Translations under genes and position numbers: made by a program
Shown here: one piece after another, positions 1-5,280 of the stretch
Position numbering within the stretch: the first letter of the stretch is position 1
Layout: every line of letters starts with the position of its first letter
Source of the DNA: CAYTMY01 sp964618075
GTDB lineage: Bacteria > Bacillota > Clostridia > Eubacteriales > Anaerofustaceae
Direction: 5' to 3'
Assembly: GCA_964618075.1 (NCBI GenBank)
Contig: CAZTZO010000042.1
Location: forward strand, 1 to 7,308
DNA: 7,308 nucleotides
Notes under the pieces: model-generated
Told to the model about the DNA's origin: nothing
Seen by the model: the letters and a program-made list of their open reading frames with translations, nothing else
The model's database searches: none

Positions 1-51
1 CTATCTTCTAGAAATTTTCCACTTTTAACTTGTACTATTTATATACTACCA

Positions 52-408
52 TCAGTAATCCATGACAATATCTTTTGAGCTAACCGGCCATATTGCTGTT
101 CCTATATTAAAGCCCTCGACAGATATACTGACCCTCTGAGTTTCATCGTCATATAAAACAGCCTCCTGTTGACTTGTCTGTTCGGTATCCTCCGTTGTTA
201 TAGCATCGGTCTGTGCTTCGTCGTTTTTGTTCATCTGCTCGCTAAGTAAACTTAAAGAGCCTTTTGTTTCGTTTGGCATTTGCTTTTCCGATGAAACATC
301 TGTTTTTTTAGAAAAACTGTATGCATAAAAAAGCGTGCCCGCTATTATCATAATCGACATGAGCGTAAAAATCGTACCGATTGTTTTTGTGCGTTTTGTC
401 CTGTTCAT
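52..408 (-). CDS. Small single-pass membrane protein, function unknown
   Basis: A complete 118-aa reading frame with ATG start and TGA stop. I do not recognise a family. The N-terminus is basic (Asn-Arg-Thr-Lys-Arg-Thr-Lys) and is followed by one hydrophobic segment at about residues 9-30. By the positive-inside rule the rest should lie outside the cytoplasm. Residues 35-85 are polar, rich in Glu, Gln, Thr, Ser and Asp, and look disordered, like a linker. The last 30 residues (from about VSISVEG to the C-terminal MDY) are more ordered and contain the only Trp. There is no cysteine, so it is not a lipoprotein. The start is supported by GGAGG at 418-422 (complement), 9 nt from the ATG; this site lies inside an inverted repeat described separately. 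The gene lies 203 nt downstream of the azoreductase gene on the same strand. It could be co-transcribed by read-through or have its own weak promoter; I see no convincing one. Confidence 0.72.
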   Translation of the reverse strand: MNRTKRTKTIGTIFTLMSIMIIAGTLFYAYSFSKKTDVSSEKQMPNETKGSLSLLSEQMNKNDEAQTDAITTEDTEQTSQQEAVLYDDETQRVSISVEGFNIGTAIWPVSSKDIVMDY

Positions 409-412
409 TTAA

Positions 413-449
413 AATAACCTCCGTAAGGTTTGTGCCTTGTGAGGTTATT
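413..449 (-). promoter_or_regulatory. Leader hairpin that covers the ribosome binding site
   Basis: Read on the minus strand, AATAACCTC (441-449) pairs perfectly over 9 bp with GAGGTTATT (413-421). Inside it AAGG (435-438) can pair with CCTT (425-428), giving a two-part stem with a 6-nt loop. The 3' arm contains four of the five bases of the GGAGG Shine-Dalgarno sequence (418-422) of the 118-aa gene, and the stem ends 4 nt before its ATG. If it folds in the mRNA, ribosome access would be blocked until the hairpin is opened by temperature, a ligand, a protein or an antisense RNA. The base pairing is seen directly; the regulatory role is inferred. It does not match a riboswitch class that I know. 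Confidence 0.5.
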
Positions 450-562
450 ATTCGCATACGTTTTGTTGTTTATTCAACTAGACCGTAAATATTTAATTTA
501 GAGTATTGTTTTATTTATTGGTTTAAGAAATAAATCGTTTTGGTATAACCTTTATAATACAT

Positions 563-585
563 CTAAAAAACAACGTGTTTTTTAG
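563..585 (-). terminator. Possible weak terminator hairpin after the azoreductase gene
   Basis: A perfect 10-bp inverted repeat, CTAAAAAACA and TGTTTTTTAG with a 3-nt loop, lies 26 nt past the azoreductase stop codon. The A6 and T6 tracts on either side of a short core resemble a bidirectional terminator. Against this, the stem has only two G/C pairs on each arm and no T-run follows the hairpin, so it would be a weak terminator. The rest of the 409-611 gap is AT-rich; apart from this hairpin and the leader hairpin at 413-449 I see nothing firm in it. Confidence 0.35.
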
Positions 586-611
586 TAAAAGAAGTAAAAA
601 ATACCATGTAT

Positions 612-1202
612 CTAAAAGTTTTTAGCTATTTCCCTTAGCTTTATAAGAGCGTTTTCTTTTATTTCATCTGTTCTTTCGGGGAATTGCTCAAAGCCGTCCG
701 CCGTTATTGTGGTTATGTTATTAATGCCGTTCATTCTGAGAACGTTTTCGAGCCATTCCAGTGCGTAGCAGCTTTCCTTGGACAGTATCACACCGCCGCT
801 TGAGAGTATTATAAGAGCTTTCTTATTATGTAAAAGCCCCTTGTAGCCTTCAGATGTACAGGCGAAGGTTTTGTTGATTCGTGTGGCGCCAAGAACAAAC
901 GAAATGAGGTTTGCCGGACAGAATAGATTCCAGTTTGGGAAGGCTATAACGATTTTATCGGAAGAAATAAATGTTTCAAGTATATCATCGTACGCAGATA
1001 AATCATTTTTCATCTCTTTTGTGCGCGGTGAAATACCCGTTAATTCCTCGTGCAGTCTTTGAGTATATACAGGAAACTCGGTGTTGGCGATGTCCATAAA
1101 TTCTTTTTGTTCATCCGGCAGCATTTCGGCAAATTCCTTTGCCAGATAACTGCTTACGGAGTCCTTAAACGGACTTGCCGATACGATAAGCGTTTTTGTC
1201 AT
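612..1202 (-). CDS. FMN-dependent NADH-azoreductase / quinone reductase family flavoprotein
   Basis: A 196-aa cytoplasmic protein, about the usual length of AzoR-type enzymes (near 200). These proteins have a flavodoxin-like fold, bind FMN and use NAD(P)H to reduce quinones and azo dyes by two electrons. Visible features are the first beta-strand and phosphate loop (TLIVSASPFKDSVSSYLA, residues 4-21), the strand and FMN loop FPNWNLFCP (88-96), where classic AzoR has P-M-Tyr/Trp-N, the family segment with KTF and GLL..KKAL (111-130), and LSSGG (133-137), equivalent to the usual SRGG loop near the flavin. AGAGGA is placed 4-5 nt before the ATG. It starts 14 nt after the lipoprotein stop codon on the same strand, so the two should be one operon. 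Family assignment is firm. The substrate is not known; azo dye reduction is a test activity, and quinone or electrophile detoxification is more likely in vivo. The Met-to-Asn change at residue 90 makes it a divergent member. Confidence 0.87.
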   Translation of the reverse strand: MTKTLIVSASPFKDSVSSYLAKEFAEMLPDEQKEFMDIANTEFPVYTQRLHEELTGISPRTKEMKNDLSAYDDILETFISSDKIVIAFPNWNLFCPANLISFVLGATRINKTFACTSEGYKGLLHNKKALIILSSGGVILSKESCYALEWLENVLRMNGINNITTITADGFEQFPERTDEIKENALIKLREIAKNF

Positions 1203-1216
1203 GTTATCCTCTTTTA

Positions 1217-1807
1217 CTATTTGGCAGAAAGTGAATTTACTATTGCCAAAGCGTCCTGTTCTTCCTGTGAATTGATTATTGTTACGTCCAGAACGTATAC
1301 TTTTTTGTCTGCTATAAATATAACCTGTACTATCTGCATTTTTATGGAATTAAAAGTGGTGGCAAATACGTACTCAACGCCGGTGATACCGTTAAAGTTG
1401 TAAACGGCTTCGCTCTGAAGCGTAACGCTTGAACCAAGTTGCTCCTGAAGTGCTTGCATCGTTGAAGCTGAATCATAATTTTTCATGATATTCTCTACGG
1501 AAAAGCCTTGTGCATTTGCGCTGTAGGCTATGCTCATATTTGTCGTCATACCGTTAGCTGTCGGAGAAGAAACGCTATAAAATATACTGTTCGTTTCAAT
1601 AGAGGCAATATCTGAGTCCTTTGTCACAGTCCACGTTTTAGGGTATTTGATTAAAAACGATCCATAGTCCTTCGTTTCGATTTCTGAGGAGGCAAAGGAG
1701 CCACTCGGAGAATCGGGTACGTTATCTTTGGAACCTTGCGAGCAAGCGCACAGAGAAAGGCATAAAACTGCCGATAATACAATTGTTGCAATCTTAAATT
1801 TCTTCAT
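1217..1807 (-). CDS. Lipoprotein with PsbP/DcrB-like domain
   Basis: A 196-aa protein from ATG at 1805-1807 to TAG at 1217-1219. The frame is open upstream as far as 2161, but that extension would overlap the divergent gene and contains both promoters; the start chosen has AAGGA 10 nt upstream and begins an ideal lipoprotein signal: M-K-K-F-K, a hydrophobic stretch (6-19) and lipobox L19-C20-A21-C22, with C22 the predicted lipidated residue. A Ser/Pro/Asp-rich linker follows (23-45). From about residue 48 the domain has a pattern I associate with PsbP/Mog1/DcrB-type folds: the FLIKYPKTW strand (52-60), a middle amphipathic region, then VYVLDV..I and a C-terminal helix ending IVNSLSAK. It should be anchored on the outer face of the membrane. 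Family placement rests on pattern, not search. It is first gene of the operon with the azoreductase, suggesting a cell-surface stress or redox role, but nothing in the sequence shows which. Confidence 0.82.
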   Translation of the reverse strand: MKKFKIATIVLSAVLCLSLCACSQGSKDNVPDSPSGSFASSEIETKDYGSFLIKYPKTWTVTKDSDIASIETNSIFYSVSSPTANGMTTNMSIAYSANAQGFSVENIMKNYDSASTMQALQEQLGSSVTLQSEAVYNFNGITGVEYVFATTFNSIKMQIVQVIFIADKKVYVLDVTIINSQEEQDALAIVNSLSAK

Positions 1808-1838
1808 GAGTAAAAAATCCTTATATTTGATTAAAGCT

Positions 1839-1867
1839 ATCATAATGCATTGCAGGATAAATGTCAA
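1839..1867 (-). promoter_or_regulatory. SigA-type promoter for the lipoprotein-azoreductase operon
   Basis: On the minus strand a perfect TTGACA -35 box (1862-1867) is separated by exactly 17 bp from TATGAT (1839-1844), a five-of-six match to the -10 consensus. Transcription should start near 1832, leaving a leader of about 25 nt that contains the ribosome binding site. The two parts are seen directly; activity is inferred. Confidence 0.8.
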
Positions 1868-1909
1868 ACTGCGCTTAAAAAAATATTTAAAAGGAATATA
1901 AAGGGTTAT

Positions 1910-1938
1910 TTGACTTTTAAATCGGTATGTTATATCAT
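1910..1938 (+). promoter_or_regulatory. SigA-type promoter for the Fe-S scaffold / GGGtGRT operon
   Basis: TTGACT (1910-1915), 17 bp, then TATCAT (1933-1938): each box matches consensus in five of six positions. An alternative register, TGT-TATATC (1928-1936), would be an extended -10. Transcription should start near 1945, giving a leader of about 85 nt. The -35 box is 42 bp from the -35 box of the divergent promoter, and the sequence between is A/T-rich with an A7 run (1877-1883), so both promoters may share upstream contacts or a regulator. Confidence 0.75.
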
Positions 1939-1941
1939 GTT

Positions 1942-1989
1942 GTAAAATGTTTATTAGTGTTATATATGCATAAGATAAACGTATTTTAC
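1942..1989 (+). promoter_or_regulatory. Imperfect 13-bp stem-loop in the 5' leader of the Fe-S scaffold operon
   Basis: GTAAAAT-GTTTAT (1942-1954) pairs with ATAAAC-GT-ATTTTAC (1975-1989): 13 base pairs interrupted by one 2-nt bulge, around a 20-nt loop in which TTAT (1960-1963) and ATAA (1970-1973) can pair again. It begins at about the predicted transcription start and ends 26 nt before the GGAAGGAG ribosome binding site, which it does not cover. The stem is AT-rich, so it may instead matter as a DNA element for a regulator, or stabilise the 5' end of the mRNA. I know no named RNA family that matches it. Confidence 0.45.
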
Positions 1990-2029
1990 AGCTTAAAAAG
2001 GAATGACATAACGGCGGAAGGAGCAATGA

Positions 2030-2722
2030 ATGGATTACACAAATGAAGTTAATGAAATGACATGTATTGCAAAGGGTGCGAATCACGGGCCTGCACCGAT
2101 CCCCGAAGAGGGTAAATGGGTTCAGGCGACTAAAATAACAGATATCAGCGGACTTACTCACGGGGTAGGAAGGTGCGCTCCCCAGCAGGGCGCCTGTAAG
2201 CTTACTTTAAATGTGAAGGAAGGTATAATACAGGAGGCTTTGGTGGAAACGATCGGTTGCAGCGGAATGACGCATTCTGCCGCTATGGCAGCTGAAATTC
2301 TTCCGGGCAAGACAATACTGGAGGCTTTAAATACCGATTTGGTGTGCGACGCGATAAATGTAGCTATGAGGGAATTGTTTCTGCAGATAGTGTACGGACG
2401 CAGCCAGACTGCATTCTCTGAGGGCGGATTATTGATAGGCGCAAGCCTTGAGGATCTGGGCAAGGGAATGAGAAGTCAGGTTGGTACGACCTTCGGAACA
2501 CTTGCCAAGGGAGCAAGATATTTGGAAATAGCGGAGGGATATATTACAAGGCTTGCAGTAGATGAAAACGATCTGATAATAGGATATGAGTTTATTCATC
2601 TCGGTAAGATGATGGAATCCGTCAAAAAGGGAGTTGACGCAAACGAGGCTCTTGAGAAGGCAAAAGGCAAATACGGAAGATTTGATGAAGCTAAACGCTA
2701 CATCGACCCGAGACAGGAATAA
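2030..2722 (+). CDS. NifU/IscU-like iron-sulfur cluster scaffold homologue, partner of GGGtGRT protein
   Basis: A 230-aa soluble protein. Residues 58-105 follow the scaffold pattern: a beta-strand pair, then TIGCSGMTHSAAMAAEILPGK (75-94), which lines up with the K-T-x-G-C-G-x-A-I-A-S-S segment holding the second cluster-ligand cysteine of NifU/IscU. C77 is that residue. G-V-G-R-C (45-49) may stand in for the first ligand region (G-x-x-x-G-A-P-x-C). Other cysteines are C12, C56 and C106. The usual H-C-S-x-L motif with the third ligand is not seen. The protein is longer than IscU (about 130) and has a C-terminal part unlike classical scaffolds (145-230) with a helix-rich tail. The ATG at 2030 has GGAAGGAG (2016-2023) at 6-nt spacing; an ATG at 2026 is out of frame. 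It is first in an operon with the GGGtGRT gene. No cysteine desulfurase or other isc/suf gene is nearby, so housekeeping cluster assembly is not indicated. Exact role unknown. Confidence 0.82.
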   Translation: MDYTNEVNEMTCIAKGANHGPAPIPEEGKWVQATKITDISGLTHGVGRCAPQQGACKLTLNVKEGIIQEALVETIGCSGMTHSAAMAAEILPGKTILEALNTDLVCDAINVAMRELFLQIVYGRSQTAFSEGGLLIGASLEDLGKGMRSQVGTTFGTLAKGARYLEIAEGYITRLAVDENDLIIGYEFIHLGKMMESVKKGVDANEALEKAKGKYGRFDEAKRYIDPRQE

Positions 2723-2733
2723 GGAGGAGCGCA

Positions 2734-3732
2734 ATGGCATTATTTGAAAGCTATGAAAGAAGAATAGACAAAATAGAGGCTGTGCTTCACGAATACGGTA
2801 TAGAATCAATACAGCAGGCTCAGGATATATGCAAGCAGCACGGTATAGATCCTTACCAAACTGTTAAATCAATACAGCCTATCGCATTTGAAAACGCTTG
2901 TTGGGCGTATATTGTGGGATCTGCCATAGCCATAAAAAAGAATTGCACCAACGCATCAGACGCCGCAGAGGCGATAGGAATAGGACTTCAGTCCTTCTGT
3001 ATACCGGGTAGCGTAGCCCAAAACAGAAAGGTCGGACTGGGACACGGCAACCTTGCAGCAATGCTTTTAAGAGACGAGACGAAGTGTTTTGCATTTCTTG
3101 CAGGACATGAGTCGTTTGCGGCAGCGGAAGGAGCCATAGGAATAGCAAGAAGCGCAAATACCGTTAGGAAGGCGCCGTTAAAGGTCATCTTAAACGGACT
3201 CGGCAAGGACGCCGCAATGATAATATCCAGGATAAACGGCTTCACATATTGCCGTACACAATTCGACTATTTCACAAATGAAATTAAAATTGTTGAGCAG
3301 ACGGCATATTCCGATTCAGAAAGGGCGGCGGTTCGCTGCTTCGGAGCGGACGACGTCAGAGAAGGCGTAGCAATAATGCATCTTGAGGGCGTGGACGTCT
3401 CTATCACGGGAAATTCCACAAACCCGACGCGTTTTCAGCATCCTGTCGCAGGCACATATAAAAAAGAATGTATCGAAGAGGGAAAGAAATACTTCTCTGT
3501 TGCTTCCGGAGGTGGTACGGGCAGAACTCTGCATCCCGATAACATGGCTGCGGGCCCAGCGTCCTACGGTATGACCGATACTATGGGCAGAATGCACTCC
3601 GACGCTCAGTTTGCCGGTTCTTCTTCTGTTCCCGCTCATGTTGAGATGATGGGCTTTATCGGAATGGGCAATAACCCCATGGTCGGAGCAAGCGTAGCGT
3701 GCGCTGTAAACGTGGCAAAAGCACTCCAATAA
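2734..3732 (+). CDS. GGGtGRT family protein, function unknown
   Basis: A 332-aa soluble protein that carries the motif naming this family, GGGTGRT, at residues 259-265, followed by LHPDNMA. I recognise it as the GGGtGRT protein family, for which I know of no established activity. It starts with a charged helix (1-30), then a Gly/Ala-rich body with repeated small-residue patches: GLGHGN (101-106), AGHESFAAAEGAIG (123-136), NGLGKDAAM (154-162) and GMGNNPMVGAS (310-320). Two Gly-His motifs, H104 and H125, and nine cysteines (33, 56, 71, 89, 118, 173, 202, 246, 323) are candidates for metal or cofactor binding. No signal peptide or membrane segment is clear. AAGGAGGAG (2721-2729) overlaps the stop codon of the scaffold gene and lies 4 nt before the ATG, so expression of the two should be tightly coupled. 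The standing pair suggests a protein that receives, holds or is matured with an Fe-S cluster; this is inferred from context only. Confidence 0.88.
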   Translation: MALFESYERRIDKIEAVLHEYGIESIQQAQDICKQHGIDPYQTVKSIQPIAFENACWAYIVGSAIAIKKNCTNASDAAEAIGIGLQSFCIPGSVAQNRKVGLGHGNLAAMLLRDETKCFAFLAGHESFAAAEGAIGIARSANTVRKAPLKVILNGLGKDAAMIISRINGFTYCRTQFDYFTNEIKIVEQTAYSDSERAAVRCFGADDVREGVAIMHLEGVDVSITGNSTNPTRFQHPVAGTYKKECIEEGKKYFSVASGGGTGRTLHPDNMAAGPASYGMTDTMGRMHSDAQFAGSSSVPAHVEMMGFIGMGNNPMVGASVACAVNVAKALQ

Positions 3733-3757
3733 CTTACGATACGAGGTAACTTGATTT

Positions 3758-4363
3758 ATGAAGCGTTTTGTAAAGGTTATAATAGCTGTGGTAGTACTTC
3801 TCGCTGTGGCGGCGGCATCGTTTTTAGCAGGCTACAATTATGACGGGATAATCACAATAGCAGATCCTCAAATGACAACTCAGACTGTAAAAGAAAAGCT
3901 CAGTGAGATTGGCGAGCTGGCAACGATGGAATATCACTATACCAATCTCGGAAAATACGAAAACAGTCTTCAGTTTAAAGATTGGACTATACCTTTGACG
4001 GGGAAAAGCTTTTTGGTCAGCTATGACGGCTGTATAAAAGCCGGAATAGACATGAGCAAGGTCGATATTGACGTGAAGGACAAGACAATTAACATATCAA
4101 TGCCCAAGGCACAGATACTTTCACATGAAATATATGAGGACAGCTTCCAGGTCTTCGATGAGACGAACAATCTTTTCAATCCCATAAGCGTTGAGGACTA
4201 TAATACATTTGCTTTAGAGCAGAAGGCTATAAACGAACAAAACGCAATCAATAAAGGCTTGCTTGAACAGGCGCAGCAAAGTGCACAGGATTCTATAAAG
4301 AATCTTATTGGTACGATAAACGGTTCGGGCGGCTTTGATATAGTTTTCACAATACAGCAATAA
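3758..4363 (+). CDS. DUF4230 family membrane-anchored protein
   Basis: A 201-aa protein with a basic start (M-K-R-F-V-K), one hydrophobic segment (7-25) and an extracytoplasmic domain. The domain follows the DUF4230 pattern as I know it: an S-E-I-G-E-L-A-T-M-E-Y-H-Y strand-helix region (49-61), then K-A-G-I-D-M-S-K-V-D-I-D-V (94-106), then I-N-I-S-M-P-K-A-Q-I-L (111-121) and a segment with F-D-E-T-N-N-L-F-N (133-141). Residues 145-185 form a Gln/Ala-rich helix, possibly a coiled coil. The function of DUF4230 is not known to me. The lone cysteine is C92. GAGGT (3743-3747) lies 10 nt before the ATG. The gene begins 25 nt after the GGGtGRT stop codon with no terminator between, so it is probably third in that operon, though this neighbour may not belong to the pair by function. 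Confidence 0.85.
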   Translation: MKRFVKVIIAVVVLLAVAAASFLAGYNYDGIITIADPQMTTQTVKEKLSEIGELATMEYHYTNLGKYENSLQFKDWTIPLTGKSFLVSYDGCIKAGIDMSKVDIDVKDKTINISMPKAQILSHEIYEDSFQVFDETNNLFNPISVEDYNTFALEQKAINEQNAINKGLLEQAQQSAQDSIKNLIGTINGSGGFDIVFTIQQ

Positions 4364-4380
4364 TACTCATTTATCCTTCG

Positions 4381-4415
4381 AGCACTACATAATTATATAG
4401 TACAAAAAGAGTGCT
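4381..4415 (+). promoter_or_regulatory. Overlapping inverted repeats in the gap before the 275-aa gene
   Basis: AGCACT (4381-4386) and AGTGCT (4410-4415) are perfect 6-bp arms. Inside them ACTACATAATTATATAGT (4384-4401) is an 18-bp near-palindrome, 16 of 18 positions symmetric. The two share ACT at 4384-4386 and cannot both form. No T-run follows, so this is not a standard terminator. It could be an operator for a dimeric regulator; TATAGT (4396-4401) could be a -10 box but no fitting -35 is visible. The remaining bases of the 4364-4427 gap hold only the GGAGGAG ribosome binding site (4419-4425). Confidence 0.3.
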
Positions 4416-4427
4416 ATCGGAGGAGAA

Positions 4428-5255
4428 ATGATAAACGAAACCAACATTGCTTACCTTGTGAATATCAACGATAAAACGAAGGACGTTATAAAAGGCTTTT
4501 ACAATAAAAGCCTTTTTATTATATCCTCACATACACAGAATATAGTACATGCGTGGCGTGCAAGCGGATTGTTTGACGAACGAATGAAACCGCAGGGTAT
4601 AGTAATAGCTGTCGACCCATCTTCAAACAGCATAGAGACAATAGCAAAGAGCATAAATAAAATTTGCGAAAAATACTCGGTTAATGCAATAGCTTCAGGT
4701 GAATTTGAGAACAGCTTTTTAACTGAAAACGACTATTTCGAGCTGCCTGTATATAACGGTAATCTGACTCGTTTTCTGTATTCGTTTAATAAAGCTCTGT
4801 TTGACAAACAAATAGATGAGAACACAGATATCCTTATAATATTTTCCGAAAAAACAGACGAAGGACTGCTCAAGTATATCGCAAACACTATGAAATACAT
4901 AACTCTGTATTCTCCGAGCATTAAAGCATCGGCAAGGGCAGAAAAGCTTTTATACGCCTACAACGCCACAGCTGTCGTTTCTACCAGATGTATTTCTGTC
5001 ATAAGAGATATACCGTGTGCTGCCGTGCTGGATGATGTCGTTTATCGCCCGTTAAAAAACATCTTAAAAGCGCAGCATGTAATAAGCTTTCAAAACAACG
5101 ATATGCCGGATTTAATTATGTATACGGATAAGCTCGGTACGCTTAAGCTGAGGGCTTCCTTTTCTGAGGCGCTGTTATGCTTGAAAACAGCAAAAGCCCC
5201 TAATGACAGTATAAGCGAGATATCCGTTAATATAAACAGCGGTTTTTGCTCTTGA
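4428..5255 (+). CDS. Conserved-looking protein of unknown function, possible Rossmann-like domain
   Basis: A 275-aa soluble protein with no signal peptide or membrane segment. I do not recognise the family. Strand-turn-helix alternation is clear: KSLFIISSHTQNIVHAW (27-43), GIVIAVDPSSNSIETIAKSI (57-76), DILIIFSEKTDEGLLKYI (134-151), YITLYSPSIKASARAEKLL (157-175), then ATAVVSTR (180-187). This resembles a Rossmann-type fold in which the fourth strand is followed by a helix and a second strand, as in shikimate-dehydrogenase-like proteins, but no Gly-x-Gly-x-x-Gly nucleotide loop is present, so dinucleotide binding is doubtful. Cysteines: 80, 188, 197, 251 and 274. The ATG has GGAGG (4419-4423) at a short 4-nt spacing; no other in-frame ATG occurs until residue 53. 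Its stop codon overlaps the -35 box of the greA promoter. Position before greA-lysS suggests a chromosomal housekeeping setting, not a mobile one. Confidence 0.75.
   Translation: MINETNIAYLVNINDKTKDVIKGFYNKSLFIISSHTQNIVHAWRASGLFDERMKPQGIVIAVDPSSNSIETIAKSINKICEKYSVNAIASGEFENSFLTENDYFELPVYNGNLTRFLYSFNKALFDKQIDENTDILIIFSEKTDEGLLKYIANTMKYITLYSPSIKASARAEKLLYAYNATAVVSTRCISVIRDIPCAAVLDDVVYRPLKNILKAQHVISFQNNDMPDLIMYTDKLGTLKLRASFSEALLCLKTAKAPNDSISEISVNINSGFCS
4490..4516 (+). terminator. Terminator-like 11-bp hairpin inside the 275-aa gene
   Basis: AAAAGGCTTTT (4490-4500) and AAAAGCCTTTT (4506-4516) are perfect reverse complements around a 5-nt loop (ACAAT). They encode residues 21-30 of the gene. The right arm runs into TTTTT and then ATTATATC. 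The form is that of an intrinsic terminator or attenuator, though with only three G/C pairs and a T-run that is mostly part of the stem. If active it would stop part of the transcription from upstream within 90 nt of the start codon. It may be chance in an AT-rich coding region. Confidence 0.35.
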
Positions 5256-5280
5256 CTTAAAGACTATTGCTCTTTATAAT
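5252..5280 (+). promoter_or_regulatory. Strong SigA-type promoter for greA-lysS
   Basis: TTGACT (5252-5257), a 17-bp spacer, and a perfect TATAAT (5275-5280). Start of transcription should be near 5287, giving a leader of about 32 nt before greA. The -35 box overlaps the TGA stop codon (5253-5255) of the preceding gene, so greA-lysS can be transcribed apart from the genes upstream, with read-through also possible since no terminator intervenes. Confidence 0.85.

Noticed and set aside
460..500. Possible minus-strand promoter for the small membrane protein gene (TTGAAT with GAATAAT)
   Set aside because: The -10 match is poor and the spacer is 18-19 bp; too weak to list as a feature.
553..558. 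Perfect TATAAT on the plus strand in the gap before the azoreductase gene
   Set aside because: No -35-like sequence is found 15-19 bp upstream, and transcription would run antisense into azoreductase without a gene to serve.
1050..1403. Plus-strand frame of 117 codons across the azoreductase-lipoprotein junction
   Set aside because: It crosses the boundary between two well-supported minus-strand genes and has no ribosome binding site.
2026..2028. Earlier ATG before the scaffold gene
   Set aside because: It is in a different frame from the scaffold protein and only 2 nt from the Shine-Dalgarno sequence.
1808..2161. N-terminal extension of the lipoprotein frame by 118 residues on the minus strand
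   Set aside because: It overlaps the start of the divergent scaffold gene and covers both promoters; its composition is not protein-like, and the ATG at 1807 has a ribosome binding site and begins a textbook lipoprotein signal.
3316..3729. Open frame of 137 codons opposite the GGGtGRT gene
   Set aside because: It is antisense to a recognised conserved gene, with His/Arg/Cys-rich composition and no supporting start signals.
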